In this document: one piece after another, positions 1 to 9,245 of the stretch
Position numbering within the stretch: position 1 is the stretch's first letter
How the letters are laid out: the number at the start of each line of letters is the position of its first letter
DNA from: an uncultured Sterolibacterium sp.
GTDB lineage: Bacteria > Pseudomonadota > Gammaproteobacteria > Burkholderiales > Rhodocyclaceae
Direction of reading: 5' to 3'
Assembly (NCBI GenBank): GCA_903904605.1
Contig: CAIVDC010000008.1
Span: 1 to 64,000, forward strand
Length of the DNA stretch: 64,000 bases
The notes under the pieces: generated by a model
The model's input: only the letters and a program-made list of their open reading frames with translations
Databases searched by the model: none
What the model was told of the DNA's origin: nothing
Program-made: the position numbers and the translations under genes

Positions 1-841
1 ATAAATCAGGAGATTCAAGACAAAACTCGTACACAAACTGAGCATACTGTGTCGCAATAGCACTTCTGGCTTGCTGATCATCCCTATGCGCTAACATGTG
101 TTTGTCCCTGGATCGGCACACCCTATAGGCCGACTCAATGGCGGCACGGCTTCGTTTTCGGCTAAGGCTGCCAGGAACACTTCGGTAATAAACACGCGGC
201 CCCGGTACAAACACCTGCCGGTTTGCCTGAAGCAAGACTCTTGTAAAGAATTCACCATCGTCATGTAAAGAGAGCGACTCGTCCCAAGGACCGGCATCTC
301 GTAGCAGATCTCTGTGCGCCAGCCATGCCCCCGATTGCATCATGCCACCGCCACTGAGTGAGAAAACTAGCCATTCAACAGGATCTTCGACATTCCAAAC
401 CTCTTCCGTCCTAAATATTGCCTCATCAGGATTATTCCCAAACTTCAACCACGCACACGAAGCTATCGTCTTTGTGTCACCTGTTTGTAGAAGAACTTTG
501 AGCTGCATCTCGATCTTGTCAGCAGAGAGAATATCGTCGGAATCCAGGAACTGGATATATTCACCTGCAGCCTCCATCAGTCCCCTGTTTCTCGCTGCAC
601 CCGCGCCTTGGTGAGCTGTCTCGATCAATTGTATGCGGTCATCATCGATATTCTTGATAATCTCGATCGTGTTGTCAGTGGAACCATCATCAACTATCAT
701 AACCTGTAGATTCGACCACGATTGGTTTAGAACGGAATGGATCGACTCGAAAATCCATTGTTGCGAATTAAATGCAGGAATAACAATTGAAACCTTGGTT
801 TCTGGTAGGCCCCCATGTTGATTGCTCACCCTACTTTTCAT
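1..841 (-). CDS. Glycosyltransferase family 2 (partial, continues past the left edge)
   Basis: GT-A type transferase that would add one sugar from an NDP donor to the growing glycan at the cytoplasmic membrane face. Translating the minus strand from the ATG at 841-839 gives an open frame to the window edge (280 codons seen). Residues about 17-25 read VSIVIPAFN, about 51-54 DDGS, and about 95 FLDSDD, the usual GT2 nucleotide and metal-binding signature. The start overlaps the TGA of the upstream GT2 gene by an ATGA, so the two are translationally coupled; GTG at 829 is a weaker alternative. Sugar specificity cannot be read from the sequence. The C-terminus is missing only because of the window boundary. 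Confidence 0.88.
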   Translation of the reverse strand, partial: MKSRVSNQHGGLPETKVSIVIPAFNSQQWIFESIHSVLNQSWSNLQVMIVDDGSTDNTIEIIKNIDDDRIQLIETAHQGAGAARNRGLMEAAGEYIQFLDSDDILSADKIEMQLKVLLQTGDTKTIASCAWLKFGNNPDEAIFRTEEVWNVEDPVEWLVFSLSGGGMMQSGAWLAHRDLLRDAGPWDESLSLHDDGEFFTRVLLQANRQVFVPGPRVYYRSVPGSLSRKRSRAAIESAYRVCRSRDKHMLAHRDDQQARSAIATQYAQFVYEFCLESPDL

Positions 842-1713
842 ATTGCTTGCTTCAATCCTCCAAGAAGCTCGGTAAGGGACAAACCTGAATTTCCAAACAA
901 GGACAAAGCACGTTTCGGCATGCGCCCCTTAATCGCCATGGACAACAAACGGCGAGCATGACGGTGCGATAGATACTTTCGGGCCTCGCTCTTTTGACGA
1001 ATTGAAAGGTGCTTGGTAGCATCGAGCATATCCACTTCCAACTGGTAGCGAATATTCAAGACCTCTGGCTTTGCCATTTCCAGTTGCATCTGCTGGCCCG
1101 CATGCCTACGCCACCAGACCAAAGCAGGTGGAAGGGATACAACAGCCCAGCGCTCTGCAAGTTTTAGCCACAGCTCCGAATCTCCGACAAATTGCTTACC
1201 GGAGAACCCACCAATAGCCTCAAAACAATCACGCCGGACGATTGCTGCTGAGGGCCCGACACCGAGGGGACTTCTACCAAGGTAATGGGACTGATACAGT
1301 TCCTCGGATGTATAGTGATGTGGGTAAGGCTCTACGGGATCGATGACATTGGAAGAAAGTGCCAGAGCGGCATCGGGGTGCCGATCCATAGCCCCGACCA
1401 TTATTTCAAGACTGTGGCTGTAAATCAGGTCATCTGCGTCAAGATACTTTAGATATTTACCCCTTGCATATGCTGCGGCCATATTTCGGTTTCTGTAATC
1501 ACCAAGGTTAACTTCGTTACGATAGATTCGCATTCGCCCATCACTCGCGGCGACTTTTTTGGCCAGTGACAGTGAATTGTCCGAGGAAACATCATCCACA
1601 ACAATGATCTCGAAATCCTCAAAGGTAGATTCAAGAATACTCCTGAGAGTCGCCTCAAGAAATTGTTCTCGATTATATGTGGTAACAAGAACCGACAATG
1701 TCGGAATAGTCAT
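838..1713 (-). CDS. Glycosyltransferase family 2
   Basis: A 291-residue GT2 enzyme, normal length for the family, presumably building the same O-antigen or capsule repeat as its neighbours. The N-terminal strand SVLVTTYN (about 7-14), VVDDVSSD (about 39-46) and LDADD (about 92-96) mark the Rossmann-like donor site and the DXD metal ligand. The rest is a helical acceptor region typical of polysaccharide GT2s. It is followed directly by another GT2 through an ATGA overlap and preceded by a roughly 100-base AT-rich gap, so a promoter could lie at 1714-1813, though none is clear. Donor and acceptor are unknown. Confidence 0.88.
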   Translation of the reverse strand: MTIPTLSVLVTTYNREQFLEATLRSILESTFEDFEIIVVDDVSSDNSLSLAKKVAASDGRMRIYRNEVNLGDYRNRNMAAAYARGKYLKYLDADDLIYSHSLEIMVGAMDRHPDAALALSSNVIDPVEPYPHHYTSEELYQSHYLGRSPLGVGPSAAIVRRDCFEAIGGFSGKQFVGDSELWLKLAERWAVVSLPPALVWWRRHAGQQMQLEMAKPEVLNIRYQLEVDMLDATKHLSIRQKSEARKYLSHRHARRLLSMAIKGRMPKRALSLFGNSGLSLTELLGGLKQAI

Positions 1714-1813
1714 AAATTAAATTGATTTCATTTACCCGACAATCAAGAGGGCTTTCGCCCTGCTTTGGCTATATTTGATCTGCAACCTAAATAGAATATA
1801 ACTTGTTTCACTG

Positions 1814-2707
1814 TTATCCGTCGGTTTTAAGAATTCCTGCAATCTTGTTGAATACTGAGACATGATTGGATATATCAAGTCGACCATTCTTTGCCCACTT
1901 TTCATTCATAGCCCGGAACGTCTTGCCATTCATATTAAGTGCTGCACGAATAGCTTTATCAGGATCATTATCGTATGCAACTGGATCAACCCACTTTGCC
2001 CCTTTCAAAACCGTATCGACAAGGGATTCGTGGGCGTGATAGATGGGTATGCATCCTGCCGCGACAGCCTCGACAAACTTTTCGGTAAAATAATGCGGCT
2101 CCGTCATATTTTCCAGACAGATACACACTTTGTATCTTGCGAGCAGTTCGCGCTTCTCCCCGGCTGGCCAGTCACCAGGAATTTCGCCTTTATAGTTGTC
2201 TGGGACTTTTGGCAGTGCAAGGAATCTTTTCCTGTACTTAAGCCACGACGATCGTCCATACAAGTCCACAAGGGGGTTAGTGACGAAGCGATTCCTATAG
2301 CTAATCTGCGGGTGCCGACTCCTTGGTCCTCCGCCGAAATTTGAAACGACTGCCACGGCACGTTCCAACCTTTCGTCGTTATTATTTACTTCTATATCCG
2401 TAATGTGCGTTATGTGCGGCACCCGGTATTGCGGGCTATTGTGGTTGTGGAAAAGGAATTCGCTCTCTGCCAAGCGATTCCGTAACTTTGGCCACCGGGC
2501 GCTGTCGATGGCATTGAATTGGCATTCCGGCTCACAGCAGTACCAGGCTTTTGGGCCCTCAAATTTGAATAAGTCGTCCGAGGGTGCCCATTCGCTGAGT
2601 AGGGCGTCGGCGTCTCCCATTGAAATCTCGGTGGAAAATATTGCCGTTTCCGTTTCTACGAACCTGGTCCAGGGCGAGACCAAGCGAATCTGTGACTTTC
2701 TGGTCAT
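1814..2707 (-). CDS. Glycosyltransferase family 10 (fucosyltransferase-like)
   Basis: A 297-residue protein whose C-terminal third carries the alpha-1,3-fucosyltransferase (GT10) motif: CLENMTEPHYFTEKFVEA followed by AAGCIPIY, about residues 195-225, matching the family pattern ENS...Y.TEK...A...G.VP. Known GT10 enzymes transfer L-fucose from GDP-fucose, but bacterial members may use other deoxy sugars. The N-terminal half fits the acceptor domain. The start forms an ATGA overlap with the GT2 gene upstream (stop at 2704). No GDP-fucose synthesis genes occur in the window, so the donor would have to be made elsewhere or be a different sugar. Confidence 0.82.
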   Translation of the reverse strand: MTRKSQIRLVSPWTRFVETETAIFSTEISMGDADALLSEWAPSDDLFKFEGPKAWYCCEPECQFNAIDSARWPKLRNRLAESEFLFHNHNSPQYRVPHITHITDIEVNNNDERLERAVAVVSNFGGGPRSRHPQISYRNRFVTNPLVDLYGRSSWLKYRKRFLALPKVPDNYKGEIPGDWPAGEKRELLARYKVCICLENMTEPHYFTEKFVEAVAAGCIPIYHAHESLVDTVLKGAKWVDPVAYDNDPDKAIRAALNMNGKTFRAMNEKWAKNGRLDISNHVSVFNKIAGILKTDG

Positions 2708-3780
2708 TGTGTCCCTTGAGGTAGATCGCGAAGGCGGTGGCGCAAATCCGTGAAATCCCCCGGATCGATCTCATGCGAATGAAAACTTCCTCCTCGCGGG
2801 AAGTAATCCTTGGGTAGTATCAGCATGGACAAGCGCCTAGCCAGCCGCAAAACCAGATAGGCCCTGTTCCGGCATGTCTGAGCAACCCAGAAATAGCCCC
2901 GAACAATCAACCTTCGGATGAATGGGGGGCCGCATTCTGCCTGCCATGAGTCGATGACCTTGGTAAGCGAAACCCTGTGCAGCTCAACATTGAACAGCAA
3001 GAACTCACCCTCGACAAAATACTGCCCCTCCCAGATCTGCCGCAATTCATCAGTCGCGCCCGTTACCATGAGTGCTTTGCTGCCCTCGCGCAGCCGTGTC
3101 AGGCGCGATTGCAACAATGCCGGGTTCAGGCTGTTCGTGATCCGTGCCGCTGCGCTTCGGCGGACGAAGGCATCCGGCAGCGCACTTGGGTACTTGATGC
3201 AGCGCAGACGACCCATCAAGGCCCGGATGTGCAGGTCGGCATCATCGCCATACATCACAGCCTCATTGAAGCTACCGGCCCGGTTGAAAGCATCCCGGCG
3301 CCAGAGTGGCGAAGAAGTGTGCCACGGTGGGTCGGAACGCAAGAAACGCTCAAGATCGTGCTCCCCCTCCAGGCGGTTCCAGCAGACCGATAGATCGCCA
3401 GGAGTTTGCTCGAACAGCATCACCGGGAAAACCCAAAGATCCTGGTCCGGAAACGCTTCGGCACGCTGCACGCGCTGGGCCAGGCACCACGGGGCGAGCA
3501 GATCGTCCGAATCGAGAAACAGGATGTAGTGCCCACGGGCGCCGGCGACGCCCAGGTTTCGGCAACGGGACGGCCCTTTTGTGCCATCGGTGCGCCTGAT
3601 GATATGAGTGCGCTCATCGGCGAGCGGCTGAATGGCGAGCCATTGCTGCGCATCGGAGCCATCGTCAACGACGATGACTTCCCAATCTTGATGCGACTGC
3701 CTTCTGACTGAGTCGATCGTCTGCGCAAGAAGGTCTGCGCGGTTGAAATGCGGGATGATGACGGAGACCAAAGCCATCAA
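2704..3780 (-). CDS. Glycosyltransferase family 2
   Basis: A 358-residue GT2 with VSVIIPHFNRADL at the N-terminus, VVDDGSD near residue 37 and LDSDD near residue 92. After the catalytic domain come about 150 residues rich in Arg and aromatic residues, probably membrane-associated. It overlaps both neighbours by four bases (ATGA at 3777-3780 and 2704-2707), showing a tightly coupled operon. It most likely adds one residue of the surface glycan; linkage and donor cannot be predicted. Confidence 0.88.
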   Translation of the reverse strand: MMALVSVIIPHFNRADLLAQTIDSVRRQSHQDWEVIVVDDGSDAQQWLAIQPLADERTHIIRRTDGTKGPSRCRNLGVAGARGHYILFLDSDDLLAPWCLAQRVQRAEAFPDQDLWVFPVMLFEQTPGDLSVCWNRLEGEHDLERFLRSDPPWHTSSPLWRRDAFNRAGSFNEAVMYGDDADLHIRALMGRLRCIKYPSALPDAFVRRSAAARITNSLNPALLQSRLTRLREGSKALMVTGATDELRQIWEGQYFVEGEFLLFNVELHRVSLTKVIDSWQAECGPPFIRRLIVRGYFWVAQTCRNRAYLVLRLARRLSMLILPKDYFPRGGSFHSHEIDPGDFTDLRHRLRDLPQGTQ

Positions 3781-4574
3781 GGATGTTTACTCAAAGACTC
3801 ACCGAACCAGCCCTTCGACGCGCGCCAAATCTTGTTGACTGCACGCACCGGCAACCAACGGGCAAACTTGCGTCGATCGAACCGCCAAGACAAACGTGCA
3901 TCCGGGTGGCGCAGGTTGTAAAGCACGGTGCGCGGCAAGGACCACAGGTTGTGCGGCCACAGGTAGGCATATGGTGGATCAACGGAATGCTGGAGATTTT
4001 CAACCGAATACTCTGGCCGCAGTCCCGCATGCAGATGATAGGTACGAACCGAAAAAGCAGGGTTGATGACCTCGTAGCCGGCTTGCTTCAGTTCGTATAA
4101 GAACCGATTGTCGCAGCGGGGCACGCCAACCCCAAAGTCTCCCCGAACCTCCTTCAGCGGCCCCCGGAAGACCCATACATCCTGGCTGTCGTTGCGGTCG
4201 AACAACGCAGGTGCGCCAGACGCGGTGATGTCCCACCGCGTAATAGCAGCACACTGGTGCGGCTTTAAGGCATGACACAGAGACCTGATGCTTTGATCGA
4301 AATAGATGTCGCTGTTGGCGATTATGGTCAGATCTACAGCGGCAACAGGCGATATGTCATCAACCCAGTGAAAGAAGTCGCTGTAGGTCGGTCTTTGCGA
4401 AATCTTCTTCGTCAAAACCGCGTCATGGTCAAAAGGCAAGGAATCCACGTTCTCGAGAAACAGATATACCTCGTCAATGCTTTTGTCATAGGTATTTCTT
4501 CTCAGGCATTTTGTTATTTCAGCATGACGACCGGCATTTGCTTCGTCGTAAAACGAGGATAATAGCCTTATCAT
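3777..4574 (-). CDS. Probable GT-A fold glycosyltransferase, divergent
   Basis: A 265-residue protein that I do not place in a named GT family. Residues 81-93 (DLTIIANSDIYFD) resemble the beta-strand plus DXD-like acidic motif of GT-A enzymes, and a Trp/Arg-rich C-terminus follows. It lies between a GT4 and a GT2 gene with ATGA overlaps at both ends (4571-4574 and 3777-3780), so a glycan-assembly role is inferred mainly from context. There is no signal peptide or clear membrane span. It could instead modify a sugar. Confidence 0.6.
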   Translation of the reverse strand: MIRLLSSFYDEANAGRHAEITKCLRRNTYDKSIDEVYLFLENVDSLPFDHDAVLTKKISQRPTYSDFFHWVDDISPVAAVDLTIIANSDIYFDQSIRSLCHALKPHQCAAITRWDITASGAPALFDRNDSQDVWVFRGPLKEVRGDFGVGVPRCDNRFLYELKQAGYEVINPAFSVRTYHLHAGLRPEYSVENLQHSVDPPYAYLWPHNLWSLPRTVLYNLRHPDARLSWRFDRRKFARWLPVRAVNKIWRASKGWFGESLSKHP

Positions 4575-5926
4575 AATCGGGATTTGAAGAGTATTTCCCG
4601 ATACCAGTCGAGATAATTATCGATTTGCTTTGATAGGTCAAAACGACGGGCAGCACGATCGGCAGATGACTTTCCCATGTCAAAGCGTCTATCTTCATCT
4701 GCCAGCAACAAAAGAACTCTATTTGCCATCGCCTGTGCATCACCGGCAGGAACTAGAAATCCGGTTTCTCCCTCTATAACCTGTTCCGGAATACCGGAAA
4801 CCGCGGTCGCAATGACCGGACAAGCGCAAGCCATCGCCTCCAGCACCGTGTTAGGGAAAGTGTCTTCCCTGGCGGCATGGAGGTATATATCCGAGGCCTG
4901 GTAATAACGTGCTACCTGTCGCTCGTCACCTTGATGAGGCACAAAGCGAATCTGGACCCTGCCTATTTGTTCGTCGGGCGCATCTTCGCCCAAGGCAATA
5001 AACCAGACATCTTGCGGTGTCTGCTCGGCCACCTTTGCCAACGTTGCACGCAACATCTCATAATCTTTGAATGGGTTATTCTTGCCGCCATTCGCCGCAA
5101 ACAGCAGCAATTTGACATCCCGCGGTATTCCCAACGCTGCTCGTGCACTACCTTGATCGTCAGGCTTGAACACCGCCAGATCGAGCCCGTTGGGAATCAC
5201 GCGCCAATCCACTATGGCGGGCGCAAGAATCGAGTCTCTGGCCCTTTCCAGTAACCACTCGCACGGGGCAGCGAGGTAGATTCGGCTCTTCTCGAAGATT
5301 CGCCGCTTGCGCCCCCAATTGAAGGCTGTTGCATCGCGCCTTATCCCTGGATAGATATTCAGGTCCGGGCAGTGTCCACACCCGGTACGCCACCGCTCGC
5401 ATCCGAGAGAATGTGCGCAATGCCCGCTCAGAAGCCAGGCATCATGTAATGTGATAACCACCGGAACCTGATGGCTGAGCTGCGGCAAGTACCTCAGATC
5501 GAAATAGCCTCCGTGAAGATTATGCGCATGAACGATATTCGGCCGGACCTGTGGTAGATCCAGGATCTTGTGGCTTGCCGGAAAATCCATATTCTCGACA
5601 CCGTACTTTGCCAGCACTAACCCTATCCCGCCTGCCAGCGTGCGGGCTTCGTTGCGCAAGCGTCCCACCCCCCGGATTCGACCATCCCATGGTTTCAGCG
5701 CGTCTCGAAATCCGTTTAGCAATGAAACACTTCGCCCCGATCTGGCTTCTTTAGGAATCTCCAGCACATCCGGGTCACCGGAAACCTTCCGCCCGACCGC
5801 CAACGATGACGGGAAACCACGCTTGCGATAGCCGTCAAAAAGGTTCCATGCGACCTTTTCTGCACCCCCGGACCGATCAAAGGTACCTAACTGCAAGATT
5901 TGCGGTGACAGGCTTTCAAGCGCCAA
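4571..5926 (-). CDS. Glycosyltransferase family 4 (GT-B fold)
   Basis: A 451-residue GT-B retaining glycosyltransferase. GGAEKV at residues 20-25 is the N-terminal glycine loop. The central VIPNGLDL and the C-terminal run with DTFPNTVLEAMACACPVIA hold the E-x7-E donor-binding motif. It is longer than the usual 370-400 residues because of an insertion after residue 60. The start overlaps the deacetylase gene by 11 bases. It acts on the cytoplasmic side; donor unknown. Confidence 0.88.
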   Translation of the reverse strand: MALESLSPQILQLGTFDRSGGAEKVAWNLFDGYRKRGFPSSLAVGRKVSGDPDVLEIPKEARSGRSVSLLNGFRDALKPWDGRIRGVGRLRNEARTLAGGIGLVLAKYGVENMDFPASHKILDLPQVRPNIVHAHNLHGGYFDLRYLPQLSHQVPVVITLHDAWLLSGHCAHSLGCERWRTGCGHCPDLNIYPGIRRDATAFNWGRKRRIFEKSRIYLAAPCEWLLERARDSILAPAIVDWRVIPNGLDLAVFKPDDQGSARAALGIPRDVKLLLFAANGGKNNPFKDYEMLRATLAKVAEQTPQDVWFIALGEDAPDEQIGRVQIRFVPHQGDERQVARYYQASDIYLHAAREDTFPNTVLEAMACACPVIATAVSGIPEQVIEGETGFLVPAGDAQAMANRVLLLLADEDRRFDMGKSSADRAARRFDLSKQIDNYLDWYREILFKSRL

Positions 5927-6935
5927 ACAAACTCTCCAAGTGACGCGCGAATGTGTCGCCGTCCCAATCGCGAATCAGGTAACGAGGCAATTGGTAGGGG
6001 TCGGCCGCCAAGGTAACGGTGCCTTCAAAATTGGAACAGGCACACCTAAAACCGGCTGCTTTGACAATAGCGACACTGTCTCGCGTGTAGTCCGATTTGC
6101 CGCCATAGGGGTAGGCGAAGCTTGTGACGGGCCTACCCAACAGTTCTTCCAGCAAGCGCTTGCTGGAAGAGATCTCGCGAAGCTGTTCGGTCGACGACAG
6201 GGTTGATAACACAGGATGATTCACCGTGTGGGCGCCGACTTCAACGATCCCACCATCTGCAAGGCGTCCGAGTTCAGGTTCCGTTAGCGCCCTGGTCGAT
6301 TCGTCCGCCGCTCTCAGCAATCCGGCCCATGAAAAAAGATAGTCCATGACCGATTCGCGCTCTGATGGCGGAAGATTTCGGATTAACGGTGCTATTTCAA
6401 GGTAGATCTGGTGCCTGACGGTGGGCGCGGTAGCCAGTAAGACATGCCAGCCCGGGTCAACGGGATGATTTTGCTCTTGCGGCAAATCCCAGTGAAATGT
6501 CTTACCGCCAATCGTCAGGTCCAGCGCCGGTGGGAGGGTTGTTTGACGCAGCAGAATGGCTTCCAACTCGTCCCACCAGAACCCCCGTCGGCTGCTCACT
6601 TTTCCGGCAGTCACGAAAACGGTGGCGGGTATACCGGCAGCTTCCAGACGCGGCTTGGCAAAATGAAGATTGTCGGCATAGCCATCGTCAAAAGTAAGGA
6701 CGACCGAGCGGGCCCGCCACCGGTTCAGTGCAATCAGACGAAGATTGCGCAACCCGATAGGACTGAACCGCTGTCGAAGCACATGCAGATGATCAGCAAA
6801 GTTCCCCGTGGAAACGCAGAGCAACTGGGGATCGGTTTCAACGTCAGCGACCCGGTGGTATGCCAGAATCACAGCCCTCGGTAGGGGAATTATTCGTCCG
6901 GCCCACTGGCGCACACGGCCAACTCCGCGCATCAA
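5916..6935 (-). CDS. Polysaccharide deacetylase (NodB homology domain)
   Basis: A 339-residue carbohydrate esterase 4-type protein. The NodB metal site is visible: TFDDGYADN at residues 81-89 supplies the Asp pair, and GAHTVNHPVLS (about 218-228) supplies the two His. AYPYGG near residue 270 forms the later conserved motif. Family members remove N-acetyl groups from GlcNAc-type residues. No signal peptide is obvious, so it may act on a lipid-linked intermediate in the cytoplasm, as in some O-antigen and EPS loci. ATGA overlap with the methyltransferase upstream. Confidence 0.87.
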   Translation of the reverse strand: MMRGVGRVRQWAGRIIPLPRAVILAYHRVADVETDPQLLCVSTGNFADHLHVLRQRFSPIGLRNLRLIALNRWRARSVVLTFDDGYADNLHFAKPRLEAAGIPATVFVTAGKVSSRRGFWWDELEAILLRQTTLPPALDLTIGGKTFHWDLPQEQNHPVDPGWHVLLATAPTVRHQIYLEIAPLIRNLPPSERESVMDYLFSWAGLLRAADESTRALTEPELGRLADGGIVEVGAHTVNHPVLSTLSSTEQLREISSSKRLLEELLGRPVTSFAYPYGGKSDYTRDSVAIVKAAGFRCACSNFEGTVTLAADPYQLPRYLIRDWDGDTFARHLESLFGA

Positions 6936-7603
6936 TCCGAGCCTTGCTTAATCGCCCGCACCGCAATTAGCACCTGGTAGTCGGGATCATGATAGTCAAG
7001 CTCTGCCCGGCTCAGTTCATGCGCGGCCAGACCATGCAGAAGGGCGCAGGCTGCAAGCACGTTGCCGAAAGTTTCTACGGTCACGTTCTGTTCACCAAAG
7101 AAATCGCCAAAAAGCCGCCGCGCTGATGCATCGGTGAAGCGCCAGTAGTCACCCCAGCGGTCCATGTCATACCTGCTGATCTGGCTGATGCCTGAAAGCG
7201 TGGCAAGCACTACGCCACCCGTCCGCAATTTCGAACGACAATGCGCGATTGCGTCCCGGACGTCAAAAATGAACGGAAGCGTTTGCGTCAGTATCATGCA
7301 GTCAAACGAGTCGTCAGGTATCCCCTCTCCGGTGGCAAGATTACCGACAAGGGTTGCTTGGGGATTACCTGGCTCGGCGTGCAATACATCCGAACGCGAC
7401 ACACGGGTTCCACCAAATTTCTTCGTGTATTCCGGGCCACCGATTTCGAGTACCCGAGAACGCACTAATTCGCTGTTCTGCGCAAGATAACGTTCGATGT
7501 AGTATCGATCAACCGGTTGACCGCGATCAAAGCCAAAGACTCGGCTGACAGGTTTGCGACTGGCCATGCGCCACATTCTGATGAGTTTGGCGGGGGATAT
7601 CAT
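6932..7603 (-). CDS. SAM-dependent methyltransferase (type 11-like)
   Basis: A 223-residue class I methyltransferase. RVLEIGGPEY near residue 50 is the motif I glycine loop, DSFDCMILTQTL near 100 is motif II/III, and RTGGVVLATLSG near 135 is the post-loop strand. It may methylate a sugar or cap a chain. ATGA overlaps join it to the deacetylase (6932-6935) and to the FkbM fragment upstream (7600-7603). Confidence 0.82.
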   Translation of the reverse strand: MISPAKLIRMWRMASRKPVSRVFGFDRGQPVDRYYIERYLAQNSELVRSRVLEIGGPEYTKKFGGTRVSRSDVLHAEPGNPQATLVGNLATGEGIPDDSFDCMILTQTLPFIFDVRDAIAHCRSKLRTGGVVLATLSGISQISRYDMDRWGDYWRFTDASARRLFGDFFGEQNVTVETFGNVLAACALLHGLAAHELSRAELDYHDPDYQVLIAVRAIKQGSD

Positions 7604-8127
7604 CGCAGCGCTGGTGGGTCTGTTACCAGATCGCTGCGCTTCGGGTCGAGCAGGCAGAACCAGCTTGTAACCTCAGAAAGTGAGAACGGAGGCCTCGTTG
7701 CACCAAAGGTCTCAGCATAAAAACCATGAACAAAATGCCTAACAGCCCGTTTAGCTCGTAAATTGAGAATGTCTCCGAATCTCTGCTCTTGTTTGGGCCA
7801 ACGATGATATTCCAGACCAAGTTCACGCACGTTACGCAGGGTGCCAGGTGCCGCGACCTCTTTTAACGCGCCCAGTTCAGCACCCTCGACGTTCAGTTTC
7901 GGGAAACCCACCGTTTCCCCAGGATATTTTGACGGTCGTTCCATCGTTACTTTGATCTTAACAGCTCTGGATAACTGCCCACCGGCCTGCCCACCAGGCG
8001 TAAAACTCGATTCACCATCTTCCGCCGCCAACCCCGCCTTGACGAGTTGCATATCAAGTATCTCGTCTCGCTCTAAGCTGTCGCTGAAACGTCGAAATAT
8101 GGCGTAATCTGGTTCAATTTGCTTCAA
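7600..8127 (-). pseudogene. FkbM-family methyltransferase, 5'-truncated
   Basis: The 175-residue product matches only the C-terminal two-thirds of FkbM methyltransferases. It starts at IEPDY, the end of the SAM-binding strand, then has GLAAEDGESSF and the hallmark PKLNVEGAELGALKEV (about 76-91, normally D[IV]EGAE..L). The motif I glycine loop that should precede IEPD is absent, and the region upstream is fully occupied by another gene. The start nevertheless forms a clean ATGA with that gene. I read it as a truncated remnant that is still translated; an inactive or repurposed protein is possible. Confidence 0.65.
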
Positions 8128-9245
8128 AGCGCCTGCCGCACAATTTCTACAAATTCTTCCATTCGCTTTCCATAGGTATGGTCGTGCAGGGTTCTCTGCT
8201 GTCCAGCATGTGCAATCGCTTCAGCTTCATCCGGGTGATTCAGATAATACTGTATCAATTCGACGCATTCCTCTGTGGAGCGATATGCGACAACCTCCTT
8301 ATCCACTGAAAAGATTTCGTGTAGATTTTCCTTCCAATCCGTCATCAACAAAGCGCCTGTGCCGGTTGCCTCGTATAGTCTATAGTTGTTTGCGTATGGT
8401 GGAATGTTCCCATGATGATTCAGGGTTATCCGTGAATCATGAATGATCTGGAACATTTCCGATCCCCACGCGCTCCCTGCATATGACCTACGAATATTTG
8501 AATTAGCAGCAAGATTGGCCAAATTGGGCGTCCAAACCTTAACGCTGAATTGTCGGCACAATTGCTCCAGCCATTCCGTTCTTGAATTATGAATAGGATG
8601 GAGTGAACCGATAAAGCTAATATCGATTGCCTTAGAAGATTCATTTAAAACCTGAAGAATTCGTGGTTCGAAGGCCAGACGCTGCAATTCGGCTCTTAAG
8701 CCCCTCGATCTGAAGTAATCAACCATCGGGGGAAAGGAAGATAGACAAAGATCGTAAGCACTAAAATCTTCAGATTCAGAAAGGGGCGTAGCAGCGTGCT
8801 GCCCAACCAATAAACGTATCCAAGGCTTCATCTCTTTGAAGAAGGAACTTGGGATAACGTCCATCGCCTGATTCAGCAGCACATCGGGCTTGTAGTATTT
8901 AATTTGCTCAATAAGGATTTGATACATCCACCGCGTACTTCTTCGACGTTCCATCCATGGAATAGTCTTCCTTCTTCGCGCAAGCTTCCATTCGAGGTCA
9001 GGGAAGATCTTAATACCGCGTTCAAGTGCCCAAGTCTTCTGCATTATTTCGTTATTTGTGTGGATATCCCATGCTTCGTGTCCTAACTGGCACAAATTAT
9101 CAGAGTAAAAGTCTGCACCGCCGAACAGCGTAGCCATTCTGGCCTTCATCTGGATATCATATGGCTCTTGTTTTAACCCTGGATTCCGCTCATAAAAGAA
9201 CTCCAAAAATTCGGGATAGTCTGTATTAACGACTAATATCTTCAT
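8124..9245 (-). CDS. CgeB-like glycosyltransferase (GT-B)
   Basis: A 373-residue protein of the CgeB/DUF3880-type glycosyltransferase group. It starts MKILVVNTDYPEF, has DVLLNQAMDVI in the middle, and ends with a GT1-like donor half containing NYRLYEATGTGALLMTDW. An in-frame start at 9335 exists but lies deep inside the upstream gene. The ATG at 9245-9243 forms an ATGA overlap with that gene's stop and precedes the conserved N-terminal strand, so I use it. Donor sugar unknown; the context is surface polysaccharide assembly. Confidence 0.82.
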   Translation of the reverse strand: MKILVVNTDYPEFLEFFYERNPGLKQEPYDIQMKARMATLFGGADFYSDNLCQLGHEAWDIHTNNEIMQKTWALERGIKIFPDLEWKLARRRKTIPWMERRRSTRWMYQILIEQIKYYKPDVLLNQAMDVIPSSFFKEMKPWIRLLVGQHAATPLSESEDFSAYDLCLSSFPPMVDYFRSRGLRAELQRLAFEPRILQVLNESSKAIDISFIGSLHPIHNSRTEWLEQLCRQFSVKVWTPNLANLAANSNIRRSYAGSAWGSEMFQIIHDSRITLNHHGNIPPYANNYRLYEATGTGALLMTDWKENLHEIFSVDKEVVAYRSTEECVELIQYYLNHPDEAEAIAHAGQQRTLHDHTYGKRMEEFVEIVRQAL

